A stretch of 64,000 nt of DNA from contig OZ245783.1 in assembly GCA_965227875.1 (NCBI GenBank), positions 1,674,001-1,738,000 of the forward strand, given 5' to 3'. Shown in pieces: positions 43,818-53,016 of the stretch; the stretch's first letter is position 1, and every line of letters begins with the position of its first letter. Position numbers and translations under genes: made by a program. Below the pieces are notes generated by a model, which did no database searches, was not told the DNA's origin, and saw only the letters and a list, made by a program, of their open reading frames with translations. The stretch comes from G965227875 sp965227875. Its GTDB lineage: Bacteria > Pseudomonadota > Alphaproteobacteria > Rhizobiales > JAJFHC01.

Positions 43818-45002
43818 ATGAAGATCACCGAGTTCAAGACATTCGTCGTCGGCAACCCGCCGCCGCATTTTGGCGGGCGGTATTTCATCTTTGTGAAACT
43901 CGTCACCGACAACGGTCTGACCGGCATCGGCGAGGTCTATGCCGCGACCTTCGGGCCGCACACGGTCGCGGCCATGGTCGAGGATGTCTGCGAGCGCCAC
44001 GTGGTCGGCATGGACCCCTTCGCCATCGAGACCCTGTGGCGGCGCGTCTACGGCCGGGGCTACAGCCTGCGGCCGGACATCTCGCTCATGGGCGTGCTCA
44101 GCGGCATCGAGACCGCCCTGTGGGACATCAACGGCAAGGCGACCGGCAAACCCGTCTACGACCTGCTCGGCGGGCGCGTGCACGAGCGCCTGCGCGCCTA
44201 CACCTATCTCTACCCCAAGGACGGCGACAAGACCGACGTCTACGCCGACGCCGACCTGGCTGCCGAGCGCGCCGCGGAGATGGTGGCGCTGGGCTTCACG
44301 GGCGTGAAGTTCGACCCCGCCGGGCCCTACACCGTCTTCGACCCGCACCAGCCCTCGCTGGAAGACCTCGACCGGTCGGAAAATTTCGTGCGCAGGATCC
44401 GCGAGGCGGTGGGCACGAAGGCCGATCTTCTGTTCGGCACCCACGGCCAGTTCACCACCTCGGGCGCCATAAGGCTCGCCCGGCGGATCGAGCCCTACGA
44501 CCCGCTGTGGTTCGAGGAGCCGGTGCCGCCGGAAGTGCCCGAGGAGATGGCCCGCGTCGCCCGCCAGACGTCCATCCCCATCGCCACCGGCGAACGGCTG
44601 ACCACCAAGTACGAGTTCTCCCGCGTGCTCGAATGCCAGGCCGCCTCCATCCTGCAGATGGCGCTGGGCCGCGTCGGCGGGCTGCTGGAGGGCAAGAAGA
44701 TCGCCGGCATGGCCGAGGCGCATTACGCCCAGATCGCGCCGCACCTCTATTGCGGTCCGGTGGAGGGCGCGGCCAACATGCACCTGGCCGCCTGCAGCCC
44801 CAACTTCCTCATCCTCGAGAGCATCGGCACCTGGGGCGGCTTCCATGCCGAGATCCTGAAAGACCCGGTGCGCTGGGAAGAAGGCTACGTCATCCCCTCG
44901 CGCGAGCCGGGGCTGGGCATCGAGCTCGACGAGGACGTCGCACTCGCCCACCCCTACGAGGACGACGCGCTGCACCTCCACCCCGGGCAGGACCCCCTGT
45001 GA
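43818..45002 (+). CDS. Mandelate racemase/muconate lactonizing enzyme family protein (sugar acid dehydratase-like)
   Basis: A 394-residue enolase-superfamily enzyme. The capping domain opens MKITEFKTFVVGNPPPHFGG; the barrel has FGTHGQF, PLWFEEPVPPE, IATGERL and IAPHLYCGPVEGAA, consistent with acidic metal ligands and a His general acid of the galactonate/gluconate dehydratase type. It probably dehydrates an acid sugar to a 2-keto-3-deoxy acid. The ATG at 43818 was chosen because it begins the conserved N-terminus. The stop overlaps the next gene as GTGA. Confidence 0.85.
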   Translation: MKITEFKTFVVGNPPPHFGGRYFIFVKLVTDNGLTGIGEVYAATFGPHTVAAMVEDVCERHVVGMDPFAIETLWRRVYGRGYSLRPDISLMGVLSGIETALWDINGKATGKPVYDLLGGRVHERLRAYTYLYPKDGDKTDVYADADLAAERAAEMVALGFTGVKFDPAGPYTVFDPHQPSLEDLDRSENFVRRIREAVGTKADLLFGTHGQFTTSGAIRLARRIEPYDPLWFEEPVPPEVPEEMARVARQTSIPIATGERLTTKYEFSRVLECQAASILQMALGRVGGLLEGKKIAGMAEAHYAQIAPHLYCGPVEGAANMHLAACSPNFLILESIGTWGGFHAEILKDPVRWEEGYVIPSREPGLGIELDEDVALAHPYEDDALHLHPGQDPL

Positions 45003-46135
45003 GCGGGCCCGCCCGCCACCGCTTCTACCTCAACTCGGCCAGCGTCGGGCTGACCTGCCCGGAGGGGCTCGCCCGCGCGGCGGAATATCTCACGCTCGAG
45101 GCCGAACTCGGCCCCGCCGCGGCGGCCTCCGCGACATCGGACGAGCTGGCCGGCGTGCGCCGCCGCGCCGCCCTTCTGCTGGGCGCGAAGGAAACCGAGG
45201 TCGCCTTCTCCACCAGCACCACCGCCGCCTGGCGCACGGTGGCCGACGCACTCAAGCTCGACGGCAAGCGCCTGCTCGCCGCCACCAACGAGTGGGGCTC
45301 AAACGCCGAGGCCCTGCGCCGCCTCGCCCACCGCACCAAGGGCCGGCTCGAGGTCATCCCCGAGCGCGAGGACGGCATGCCGGACCTCGACGCGCTGGCG
45401 GCCATGATCGACGGCAATGTCGGCGGCATCTTCGTGCCCAAGGTCTCCAGCCTCACCGGCCGGCGCTACCCCGTCGAGGCCATCGGCCGCATCCCGCGCC
45501 CCAACCACTGCGCCTACGTGGTCGACGCCGCCCAGGCCGTGGGCCAGATGCCCGTCGACTTCGCCAAGACCAACTGCGACGCCCTGGTCGCCACCGGCCG
45601 CAAGTGGCTGCGCGGCCCGCGCGGCACCGCGCTCGTCTGTCTGCGCGAGGGCTTCATGACCCACCTGCGGCCTCTGCCCTTCCCCGACATCGCCCTGATC
45701 GCCTCGCGCGAGGGGTCGGGCCGCGACGTTGCCGGCATCGCCCCGTTCGACCCGCTGGAGTTTTCCGCGCCCCTGCGCATCGCGCTCGGGAAGTCCATCG
45801 AGACCTATCTGCGCGAGGGCGCGGGCATCCACGCCCGGCTGCGCCTGCTGACCGAGCGCATCTACGTGCGCTCGGCGTCCGCCGGCCTCGCCCTGCTCGG
45901 CACCGACCGGCCCCAGTCGGGCATCTGCACGCTGTGCATCCCGGCCGCGGCGAAGGAGGCCGTCGACGGCGCGCTCAAGCGCCTGGGCGCCACCGTCAAG
46001 TGGCCCGGCCCGGCCTGCGAGCCGCTGTTCGAGAAGGTCCCCGCCGACACGGCCTTCCTGCGCCTCTCGCCCCATGCCCATGTCGCGCCGGAGGACATCG
46101 ACGCGCTCTTCGACGAGATCGTGAAACATGTCTGA
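44999..46135 (+). CDS. Class V aminotransferase-fold PLP enzyme
   Basis: A 378-residue fold-type I PLP enzyme of the class V group (isopenicillin epimerase/cysteine desulfurase-like). Lys202 (ATGRKWLRG) is the PLP lysine and Asp176/Gln179 (VDAAQAVGQ) contact the cofactor. The GTG at 44999 overlaps the dehydratase stop as GTGA; the frame continues far upstream but only as a read-through of that gene. The coupling indicates a shared pathway, perhaps amino-sugar or hydroxy-amino-acid catabolism. The substrate is unknown. Confidence 0.85.
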   Translation: MSGPARHRFYLNSASVGLTCPEGLARAAEYLTLEAELGPAAAASATSDELAGVRRRAALLLGAKETEVAFSTSTTAAWRTVADALKLDGKRLLAATNEWGSNAEALRRLAHRTKGRLEVIPEREDGMPDLDALAAMIDGNVGGIFVPKVSSLTGRRYPVEAIGRIPRPNHCAYVVDAAQAVGQMPVDFAKTNCDALVATGRKWLRGPRGTALVCLREGFMTHLRPLPFPDIALIASREGSGRDVAGIAPFDPLEFSAPLRIALGKSIETYLREGAGIHARLRLLTERIYVRSASAGLALLGTDRPQSGICTLCIPAAAKEAVDGALKRLGATVKWPGPACEPLFEKVPADTAFLRLSPHAHVAPEDIDALFDEIVKHV

Positions 46136-46229
46136 GCGCCCCTGAATTTAATTCGGTCGCGGCGGCGTCATCGTCCCGGCATATGACGCCTCCAGTCTCT
46201 CCCGTCCCACGGCTGGCAAGGAAGATCAC

Positions 46230-47165
46230 ATGCCCGTTCTCCGCCCCTTTTCGCGCCCCGGCCGGTTCCGGCGCGGCAACCTGCACACCCATTCCCAGCT
46301 CTCCGACGGCGCCCTGACGCCGCAGGCCGTGGTCGACGCCTATCGCGAGGCGGGCTACGACTTCATGATGCTGTCGGAGCATTTCATCGGGCTGTTCGAT
46401 TGGCCGGTCGCCGATACCACGGCCATGCGCACGGAGAGCTTCACCACCGTCATCGGCGCGGAACTCCATGCCCCGAAGACGCAAGCCGGCGAGCTCTGGC
46501 ACATCCTCACCGCCGGCCTGCCGCTCGATTTCGCCCCCTGCGGCGAGGACGAGACGGCCGAGGCGCTTGCCCACCGGGCGGCCGGGGCCGGCGCCTTCGT
46601 CGGCATCGCCCATCCCGCCTGGTCGCAGCTCACCATCGAAGACGGCCGCGCCATCGACGCCGCCCACGCGGTGGAGATCTACAATCACGGCTGCGCGGTC
46701 GAGTGCGACCGCGGCGAGGGCTGGTACCTGCTCGACCAGCTGCTCAACGAGGGCAAGCGCCTGACCGCCTTCGCCACCGACGACGCCCATTTCCACGACC
46801 ATGACCGCGACGCCTTCGGCGGCTGGGTCCACGTGAAGTCCGAAAGCCTGGAGCCGGACGCGCTGGTCGCTGCGCTCAAGGCCGGCGACTACTATTCGAG
46901 CCAGGGCCCGCGCATCGAAGAGGTCGCCTGCGACGGCGAGACCGTCACGGTCGCCTGCTCGCCGGTCGACACCATCGCCGTCGTCTGCGGCAATTCCCGC
47001 ACCGTCATCGAGAAGGGCCGCGCCATCACCGCCGCCACGCTCGACCTCTCGCGGCTCGACACGGGCTGGCTGCTCGAACGCCCCAGCGACTGGTTCCGCG
47101 TCACCGTCATCGACGCCGCCGGCCGGCGGGCCTGGACCAACCCGGTCTGGCGCGACGAACTCTGA
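46230..47165 (+). CDS. PHP/CehA-McbA-type metallohydrolase
   Basis: A 311-residue protein with the PHP metal site: NLHTHSQLSDGALTP, MMLSEHF, GIAHPAW and TDDAHFHDHD. Members hydrolyse phosphoesters or carbamate-like esters. The C-terminal ~80 residues (IEEVACDGETVTVACSP onward) look like a small beta domain. AAGGAAG precedes the ATG. It follows the aminotransferase-fold gene by 94 bases on the same strand and probably belongs to the same catabolic group. Confidence 0.85.
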   Translation: MPVLRPFSRPGRFRRGNLHTHSQLSDGALTPQAVVDAYREAGYDFMMLSEHFIGLFDWPVADTTAMRTESFTTVIGAELHAPKTQAGELWHILTAGLPLDFAPCGEDETAEALAHRAAGAGAFVGIAHPAWSQLTIEDGRAIDAAHAVEIYNHGCAVECDRGEGWYLLDQLLNEGKRLTAFATDDAHFHDHDRDAFGGWVHVKSESLEPDALVAALKAGDYYSSQGPRIEEVACDGETVTVACSPVDTIAVVCGNSRTVIEKGRAITAATLDLSRLDTGWLLERPSDWFRVTVIDAAGRRAWTNPVWRDEL

Positions 47166-48136
47166 CCCACCGCCCCAGCCGAAGCCTTAACGCACAACCG
47201 AACCGCCGACACACAACCGGAGCCCTGACGCACACCCGAAGCCCTGACGAAAGTCAGGGCCCATTGCCCCATCGTCACATGACCTCGGCAGAAATCCGGA
47301 CCGCCCATGGATTCCAGCTTTCGCTGGAAATTCGTCGGAAGAGCAGCATGCGCAGCGGCACCCTGATACGCCTGCCCGAACCTCCGACGTACACCCGCAC
47401 CCCCGACGCACACCCCAACCCCCGACACACAACCGAACCCCTGACACACAACCGAAGTCCTGACGAAAGTCAGGACCCATTGCCCCATCACCACACGACC
47501 TCGGCAGAAATCCGGACCGCCCATGGATTCCAGCTTTCGCTGGAAATTCGTTGGAAGAATAGCGCGTGCAGCAGGCCCCGATACGCCTGCCCGAACCTCC
47601 GACGTACACCCCAACCCCCGACACACAACCGAACCCCTGACATACAACCGAAGTCCTGACGAAAGTCAGGACCCATTGCCCCATCGTCACACGACCTCGG
47701 CAGAAATCCGGACCGTCCATGGATTCCAGCTTCCGCTGGAAATTCGTCGCAAGACCAGCACGCGCAGCGGGACCCCGATACTCCTGCCCGCACACCCGAA
47801 GCCCCGACGCACACCCGATCCCCCCACGCACAACCGAAGCCCTGACGAAAGTCAGGACCCATTGCCCCATCGCCACACGAGCTCGGCAGAAATCCGGACC
47901 GCCCATGGATTCCAGCTTTCGCTGGAAATTCGTCGGGAGAGCATCACATGCAGCGGGACCCCGATACGCACAACCGAACCCCCGACGCACAACCGAAGCC
48001 CTGACGAAAGTCAGGGCCCATTACCCTATCGTCACACCATGCCGCCGGGGAAGCGCATGGGCGGCACTGACGAGAGCACGTCGAAGCGCTCCATGGTGCC
48101 GCTGATGGCGTCGGCCGGGGTCCGGCCGGCCGGGGC
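47166..48136. repeat. Nearly 1 kb intergenic array of compound inverted-repeat elements
   Basis: Five copies of CCTGAC-GAAA-GTCAGG begin at 47243, 47459, 47655, 47841 and 48000. In four of them, about 50 bases further on, comes TTCC(A)GC-TTTC-GCTGGAA with ATTCGT(C/T)G after it. Between units lie tracts of CCCCGACGCACA(AC)CCGAA. The unit period shrinks from about 216 to 159 bases, so this is not a CRISPR array. The last ~95 bases before the oxidoreductase stop are non-repetitive. Reading frames crossing it are repetitive and not genes. Confidence 0.88.
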
Positions 48137-49564
48137 TTACGCGGGCGGCGGCACGCTCTGGGCGTGCCGGAAGACATTGTCCGGATCCCACGCCTTCTTG
48201 ACCTGCTGCAGCCGCGGCAGGTTCACACCCCAGTAGGCCCGGGCCCAGTCGTGGAGTTCCGGGTCGGGATAGTTCACGTAGGCCCCGCCCGTCACATAGG
48301 GGCGCATGGCCTGCCAGTACTCCCGGATGCCGCGCTCCTGCTGGAGATAGAGCGGCAGCCGGAAGACGTCGCACTTGTAGTGAATAACGAAGCGCGCGTC
48401 GCGATGGGGATAGGCCGTGTCGTCGGGGCCCGTGTCGCCGACCGCACCCGCCAGCGCCTCCCACGTCGTCTTGACGCCGCCGACCGGGTATTTCGTCAGC
48501 ACCTCCAGCATCTTTTCCACCGCGGCCACCGACATCGGGGTGGCGACGAAATCGGACTTGGAGATGAGGATCTCCGGCGTGATCAGGTGGTGCCAGTCAT
48601 GCAGGTGCTCGATCGCCTGGTCCCAGGGATAGGTTGTCACCGCGCTTTCCGGCACATCACCGAACAGCTCCCGCAAGCTCTCCAGGACGCGCGCGCGCGG
48701 CGAGAGCGTCAATCCCGTCAGCGTTATGATAAAGTCGTTTGATAACGTGTAGCGGCTGAACTGCATGTGGGTGGTGGTGTCCCGGCCCATTCCCTCGGTC
48801 CAGTACTGCCACCCGGCGATGATGCGGGCGGCGCGGCGGAAGGGCACTCGCACCGTGACCGCGATGTGGCCCGCCGTCTCGACCGAGCTCGCCCGGAAGG
48901 TGAAATCGGTGACGACGCCGAAACTGCCGCCGCCGCCGCCCCGGCACGCCCAGAAGAGGTCAGGGTTCTCGTCCCTGGAGGCCGTCACCAGGCGTCCACC
49001 GGCATCCACAAGCGAGACAGACTCAAGCCGGTCGCACAGGAGCCCGTCCCGGCGCGACAGAAAACCGACCCCGCCGCCCAGCGTGTTGCCGGCGACGCCC
49101 ACCGACGGATACGACCCGCCGGCAAGCGCCAGGCCATGCGGCGCAAGCGCCTTGTAGACCCAGCCGATCCAGGCACCGGCGCCGGCTGTAACCGTCTGTT
49201 TGTCCGGGTCGACACGGATGTCGGCGAAGGGCCGCGAATCGATGACCAGGCCGTCATGCTGGGAAAGACCGGCGAAACAGTGCCCCGCGGACCGCACGGC
49301 GAAGTCCCGCCCGGTGTCGCGTGCCCATTTCAGGACGTTGGCGACCCCCTCCGGCGTCCGGCACATGGCGCGCAGGGCCGGCGTTTTCTGGGTCACCATG
49401 TTGTAGGCGACCGAAAGATCCTTCGACGAGGCCATGTCCGGCGTCACGAACGAAACCCCGGGCAGCGAAGGCACGCCGGCCGTCCCCGCCCGCGCAAACC
49501 GCAACAGGCCCGGTGCGGCCAGCGACACGGCGGCAAGGCCCGTGATCACCTTGCGTCTCTTCAT
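48137..49564 (-). CDS. FAD-binding oxidoreductase with BBE-type C-terminus, Tat-exported
   Basis: A 475-residue flavoprotein of the berberine-bridge-enzyme/PCMH group. A Tat-like N-terminus (KRRKVITGLAAVSLAAPGL) suggests export. The PCMH FAD domain includes RSAGHCFAGL, whose His95 is the usual covalent FAD site, and SYPSVGVAGNTLGGGVGFLSRR; the usual second (Cys) attachment position is Tyr here, so only single covalent attachment is expected. The C-terminal GGAYVNYPDPE ... YWGVNLPRLQQVKKAWDPDNVF is the BBE domain. It oxidises an alcohol, sugar or lactone-like substrate with O2 or another acceptor; substrate unknown. It appears to be transcribed alone. Confidence 0.88.
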   Translation of the reverse strand: MKRRKVITGLAAVSLAAPGLLRFARAGTAGVPSLPGVSFVTPDMASSKDLSVAYNMVTQKTPALRAMCRTPEGVANVLKWARDTGRDFAVRSAGHCFAGLSQHDGLVIDSRPFADIRVDPDKQTVTAGAGAWIGWVYKALAPHGLALAGGSYPSVGVAGNTLGGGVGFLSRRDGLLCDRLESVSLVDAGGRLVTASRDENPDLFWACRGGGGGSFGVVTDFTFRASSVETAGHIAVTVRVPFRRAARIIAGWQYWTEGMGRDTTTHMQFSRYTLSNDFIITLTGLTLSPRARVLESLRELFGDVPESAVTTYPWDQAIEHLHDWHHLITPEILISKSDFVATPMSVAAVEKMLEVLTKYPVGGVKTTWEALAGAVGDTGPDDTAYPHRDARFVIHYKCDVFRLPLYLQQERGIREYWQAMRPYVTGGAYVNYPDPELHDWARAYWGVNLPRLQQVKKAWDPDNVFRHAQSVPPPA

Positions 49565-49704
49565 GTTCGGTCCCGCCTCGCCTGTTGCAAAATCAACACA
49601 TGCACGGGCAAAATACCGCCATGGCCGTTGGGCGCTTCCAATAGCGCAAGATTCTGATAATCATGAGCAATAATGAACAAAGTGGGCCAGAGCAGGGGAA
49701 TTCC

Positions 49705-51159
49705 ATGTCAATCAACCGTATCACGGATATCGGTTTAACATTTCGGGGCTGTTTCGTCGCCGGTGCGGCGGTGTGTGCGGCATTTGGCGCGTTCCTGACC
49801 TCTGCTGAAGAGGCGCATGCAACCAACCAGCAGAACGTCACGTGCGCCCAGATCGATCCGTCCCAGGGCGGCGCGGCCCAGACGTTGAATGATTTCTTCG
49901 ATTTGCAGGCTACGGTGGCGGCAGGCGACCGGTTGCTCTACACCTCCTCGCTCGGGCTGCCGATAAGCGGAGGTGGCGTAACCATCCAGTCCGGATCCTT
50001 TCTGGATGTTTCCACGGCAACCGCTGGAGCGATTTCCTTTGGCCGGCCGGGTGGCGGAGCGGGGACCTATACGATCCAGTGCATCGTCGGCGGCGCGACA
50101 CAGGCCAACAACTCGCAGCAGAAGGCGCTGACCAACCTGGTCATGACAAGCCAGTCGAACACCATGTCCGACGCGGTGTTCGGCCAGATCGCGAATTCCT
50201 TCAACGGCGGCGGCGCCCCGCAGGTTTCCGCCAACGGCTTTTCCGCGACCACCGGCGGCACGGTCGCCTGGCTCAACGGCAAGAAGCAGGACAAGCGCGC
50301 CACCGCCGTGGCGGAGCTCGAGACGAAGGGCGACGGAACCACGGGTACATACGCGGTCCCCGTTGCCGGGCATTTCGCGCCGCAGTCGCCCTGGAACGCC
50401 TGGATCAAGGGCAGCTACAACCATTATGACGGCGACGGCAATTCCTTCGACGGCGGCACGTTCGACCTGCTGCTGGGTGCGGACTACAAGGTCAACCCGG
50501 ACGTCATCGTCGGCGCCATGGTGGGCTACGGCAACACCGACTTCGACACCAACTCGAACGGCGCCAGCGGCTCCTTCGATGCCGACGGCTACACGTTCGG
50601 CCCCTACGTCGGCGTCCGCCTGACCGAGAACCTCCAGTGGGACGCGTTGATCGCCTACACCTTCTCCGACTACGACACCAAGTCGGGCACGACCTCGGGC
50701 GACTTCGACGCCGACCGCATCACCTTCGCCACACAGCTGACGGGCACCTGGAACCTCGAGGACGGCTGGTTCGTCTCGCCGAGCCTGCGCTTCGTCTATG
50801 CCGAGGAGGACCAGGAGGCCTACACCAACTCCGCGGGTGTCCGCCAGGGCAGCGTCGACGTGAACGCGGGCCGCATCTCGCTCGGACCGAAGATCGGCCG
50901 GTCGATCCCGATGGACGACGGCTCGGTGCTGACGCCCTGGGGTTCGGTCAAGGGCGAGTACGATTTCTCCAACCAGGGCAACGTGCCGGCCTCCGGCCTG
51001 CCGGATCTCGACGACATCCTGTCGGCACGCTTCAGCCTCGGCCTCGACGCGCAGATGACCAACGGCATGTCGGTCTCCGTGGAGGGCAGCATCTCGGGCG
51101 TCGGCTCGAGCGAATATACCGGCTACGGCGGCTCCGCCCGCATCGGCATCCCCTTCTGA
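49705..51159 (+). CDS. Autotransporter-like outer membrane beta-barrel protein
   Basis: A 484-residue protein. Signal peptide to about residue 40 (AHA cleavage site), about 170 residues of low-complexity Gly/Ala/Ser passenger, then a ~270-residue barrel of alternating aromatic strands (WIKGSYNHYDGD, LLLGADYKVNPDVIVGAMVGYG, YTFGPYVGVRL) ending in terminal Phe, the outer-membrane insertion signal. The passenger is very short, so this may serve as a porin-like protein rather than present an exported domain. The ATG at 49705 was chosen because AGGGGAATTCC stands before it; another 14 codons upstream lacks a site. Confidence 0.82.
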   Translation: MSINRITDIGLTFRGCFVAGAAVCAAFGAFLTSAEEAHATNQQNVTCAQIDPSQGGAAQTLNDFFDLQATVAAGDRLLYTSSLGLPISGGGVTIQSGSFLDVSTATAGAISFGRPGGGAGTYTIQCIVGGATQANNSQQKALTNLVMTSQSNTMSDAVFGQIANSFNGGGAPQVSANGFSATTGGTVAWLNGKKQDKRATAVAELETKGDGTTGTYAVPVAGHFAPQSPWNAWIKGSYNHYDGDGNSFDGGTFDLLLGADYKVNPDVIVGAMVGYGNTDFDTNSNGASGSFDADGYTFGPYVGVRLTENLQWDALIAYTFSDYDTKSGTTSGDFDADRITFATQLTGTWNLEDGWFVSPSLRFVYAEEDQEAYTNSAGVRQGSVDVNAGRISLGPKIGRSIPMDDGSVLTPWGSVKGEYDFSNQGNVPASGLPDLDDILSARFSLGLDAQMTNGMSVSVEGSISGVGSSEYTGYGGSARIGIPF

Positions 51160-51180
51160 GGATCGCCGCAGCAACACCGA

Positions 51181-51209
51181 AAAACCCCGCCTCTCCGGCG
51201 GGGTTTTTT
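51181..51209 (+). terminator. Rho-independent terminator after the barrel protein gene
   Basis: A 7-bp stem CCCCGCC / GGCGGGG with a TCTCC loop, followed by six T and preceded by four A, 25 bases after the stop codon. A textbook structure. Confidence 0.92.
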
Positions 51210-51711
51210 GTTTCACTGCCCCACCATGAATATCCGAAGCCCTGGACCCAGATCCAAGGCCCCATTGCCCCTATCGTCAGACTATCCGCCGACGGACCGC
51301 ACCGCCCGTGGATCCCAGCTTACGCTGGGAATTCGGGTGGAAGGGCATCACGCGGCGGGAATACGGTATCCCGCCCGAACCCCTGACCCCGCCCGAACCC
51401 TTGATCCCACCCGAACCCCTGAGCCGCCCGAACCCCTGATCCGCCCGAACCCCTGATCCCGCCCGAACCCCTGATCCGGCCCGAACCCCTGACGAAAGTC
51501 AGGGTCCATTGCCCCATCGTCACACCACGCCACTGACGATCCCCACCCTGCCGCATGGCGAAATCGGCGCCGACGGACGCCCGTACCTTGGTGCATACAA
51601 GACCAATTGCGGAGTGATCCGCCCGGCGCTGTGGGTTATGCCGTCGTGGCCGAAAGAGATCATCAAGATCCGGCTCCGTCCCGGGGAAACGTCATTCGAG
51701 GGGATAAGACG
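51210..51711. repeat. Intergenic region with inverted repeats and seven short tandem units
   Basis: From 51374 to 51490 the core CCCGAACCC with a CTGATCC spacer is repeated seven times with a 16-19 base period. A CCCAGC-TTAC-GCTGGG inverted repeat lies at about 51313-51328 and CCTGACGAAAGTCAGG near 51487. These are the same element families as in the 47-48 kb array. About 170 further bases before 51712 hold the AmtB promoter; nothing specific was recognised. Confidence 0.75.
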
Positions 51712-53016
51712 ATGACAAACCGCCTTGCCTGCTTCTCTGTGCTTCTTGCCGTGTCCGTCCTGGCCGCCGCCAGCCCGGCGCTCGCGGCCGAGGGCGCGCT
51801 CAACGGCGCCAACACCGCCTGGATCCTGACCTCGACGGCGCTCGTGCTGTTCATGACCCTGCCCGGCCTCGCCCTCTTCTACGGCGGGCTCGTCCAGTCG
51901 ACCAACATCCTGTCGGTGCTGATGCACTGTTTTGCAATCGCCTGCCTGTCGAGCGTGCTGTGGTATTTCGCCGGCTACAGCCTCGCCTTTTCCGACGGCG
52001 GCGCGCTCAACGGCGTGATCGGCGGCCTCGGCAAGGTGTTTCTCGCCGGCGTCGGCACCGACGCGCTGCAGGGCGACATCCCCGAGACGGTGTTTGTCAT
52101 GTTCCAGATGACCTTCGCCATCATCACGCCGGCGCTGATCGTCGGGGCCTATGTCGAACGCATCCGCTTCCCCGCCGTGCTCATGTTCAGCGGCCTGTGG
52201 CTCTTTCTCGTCTACGTCCCCGTCTGCCACTGGATCTGGGGCGGCGGCTGGCTTGCCGACCTCGGCGTGATGGACTTCGCCGGCGGCTTGGTGGTGCACG
52301 CCACCGCCGGCACCTCCGCGCTCGTGATCGTCGCGGCCCTCGGCGCCCGCCAGGGTTTCCCGGCCCAGCTCAAGCCGCCGCACAGCCCCGGCATGACCAT
52401 GATCGGCGCGTCCATGCTCTGGGTCGGCTGGTTCGGATTCAACGCCGGCAGCGCACTGGCGGCCGACGGCGGCGCGGCCATGGCGATGACGGCGACCCAC
52501 ATCTCCGCGGCCACCGCGTCGCTTGTGTGGATCGTCATCGAATGGAAGTCCTTCGGCAAACCGAGCCTCGTCGGCGTCGTCACCGGCATGGTCGCGGGGC
52601 TCGCCACGGTCACCCCGGCCTCCGGATATGTCGGGCCCTTCGGCGGGTTCTGCCTTGGCCTCCTCGGCGGCGTGATCTGTTTTGCAGCCGTCTCGATCGT
52701 CAAGGAGCGGTTCAATCTCGACGACTCGCTTGACGTCTTCGCCGTGCATGGCGTCGGCGGCATCCTCGGGACGCTTCTGGCCGCCATATTCGCCGTCGAG
52801 GCGCTGGGCGGCGGAGGCCTCGGCGAGGGCGGAACCGTCGGCGGCCAGCTGCTGGTGCAGGCCACGGGCATCGTCGCGACGGTTGTCTGGTCGGGGGTCG
52901 TGTCCTTCCTCATCGTCAAGCTGACCGGGGCGGTCTGCGGCCTGCGCGCCAGCGACGACGAGATGGTGGTGGGCCTCGACATTTCCCACCACGGCGAACG
53001 CGACTACAACCTCTGA
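51712..53016 (+). CDS. amtB: Ammonium transporter (Amt family)
   Basis: A 434-residue Amt/Rh channel with a leader (LACFSVLLAVSVLAAASPALA) and about eleven membrane helices. The twin-histidine pair is in GLVVHATAG and VFAVHGVGG; GLALFYGGLV and WVGWFGFNAGSALAADG are family hallmarks. It moves ammonium across the inner membrane. The ATG at 51712 has GAGGGG upstream. The usual GlnK gene is missing on both sides, so control by a PII protein would have to come from elsewhere in the genome. Confidence 0.95.
   Translation: MTNRLACFSVLLAVSVLAAASPALAAEGALNGANTAWILTSTALVLFMTLPGLALFYGGLVQSTNILSVLMHCFAIACLSSVLWYFAGYSLAFSDGGALNGVIGGLGKVFLAGVGTDALQGDIPETVFVMFQMTFAIITPALIVGAYVERIRFPAVLMFSGLWLFLVYVPVCHWIWGGGWLADLGVMDFAGGLVVHATAGTSALVIVAALGARQGFPAQLKPPHSPGMTMIGASMLWVGWFGFNAGSALAADGGAAMAMTATHISAATASLVWIVIEWKSFGKPSLVGVVTGMVAGLATVTPASGYVGPFGGFCLGLLGGVICFAAVSIVKERFNLDDSLDVFAVHGVGGILGTLLAAIFAVEALGGGGLGEGGTVGGQLLVQATGIVATVVWSGVVSFLIVKLTGAVCGLRASDDEMVVGLDISHHGERDYNL

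Noticed and set aside
44036..46135. A 699-residue version of the class V aminotransferase-like protein
   Set aside because: The first 321 residues are an out-of-frame reading of the dehydratase gene; the GTG at 44999 with a GTGA overlap gives a normal family length.
47166..48040. Possible CRISPR array
   Set aside because: The repeats are 100-200 bases long with internal stem-loops, the period is irregular (216 to 159), the spacers are themselves repetitive, and there are no cas genes.
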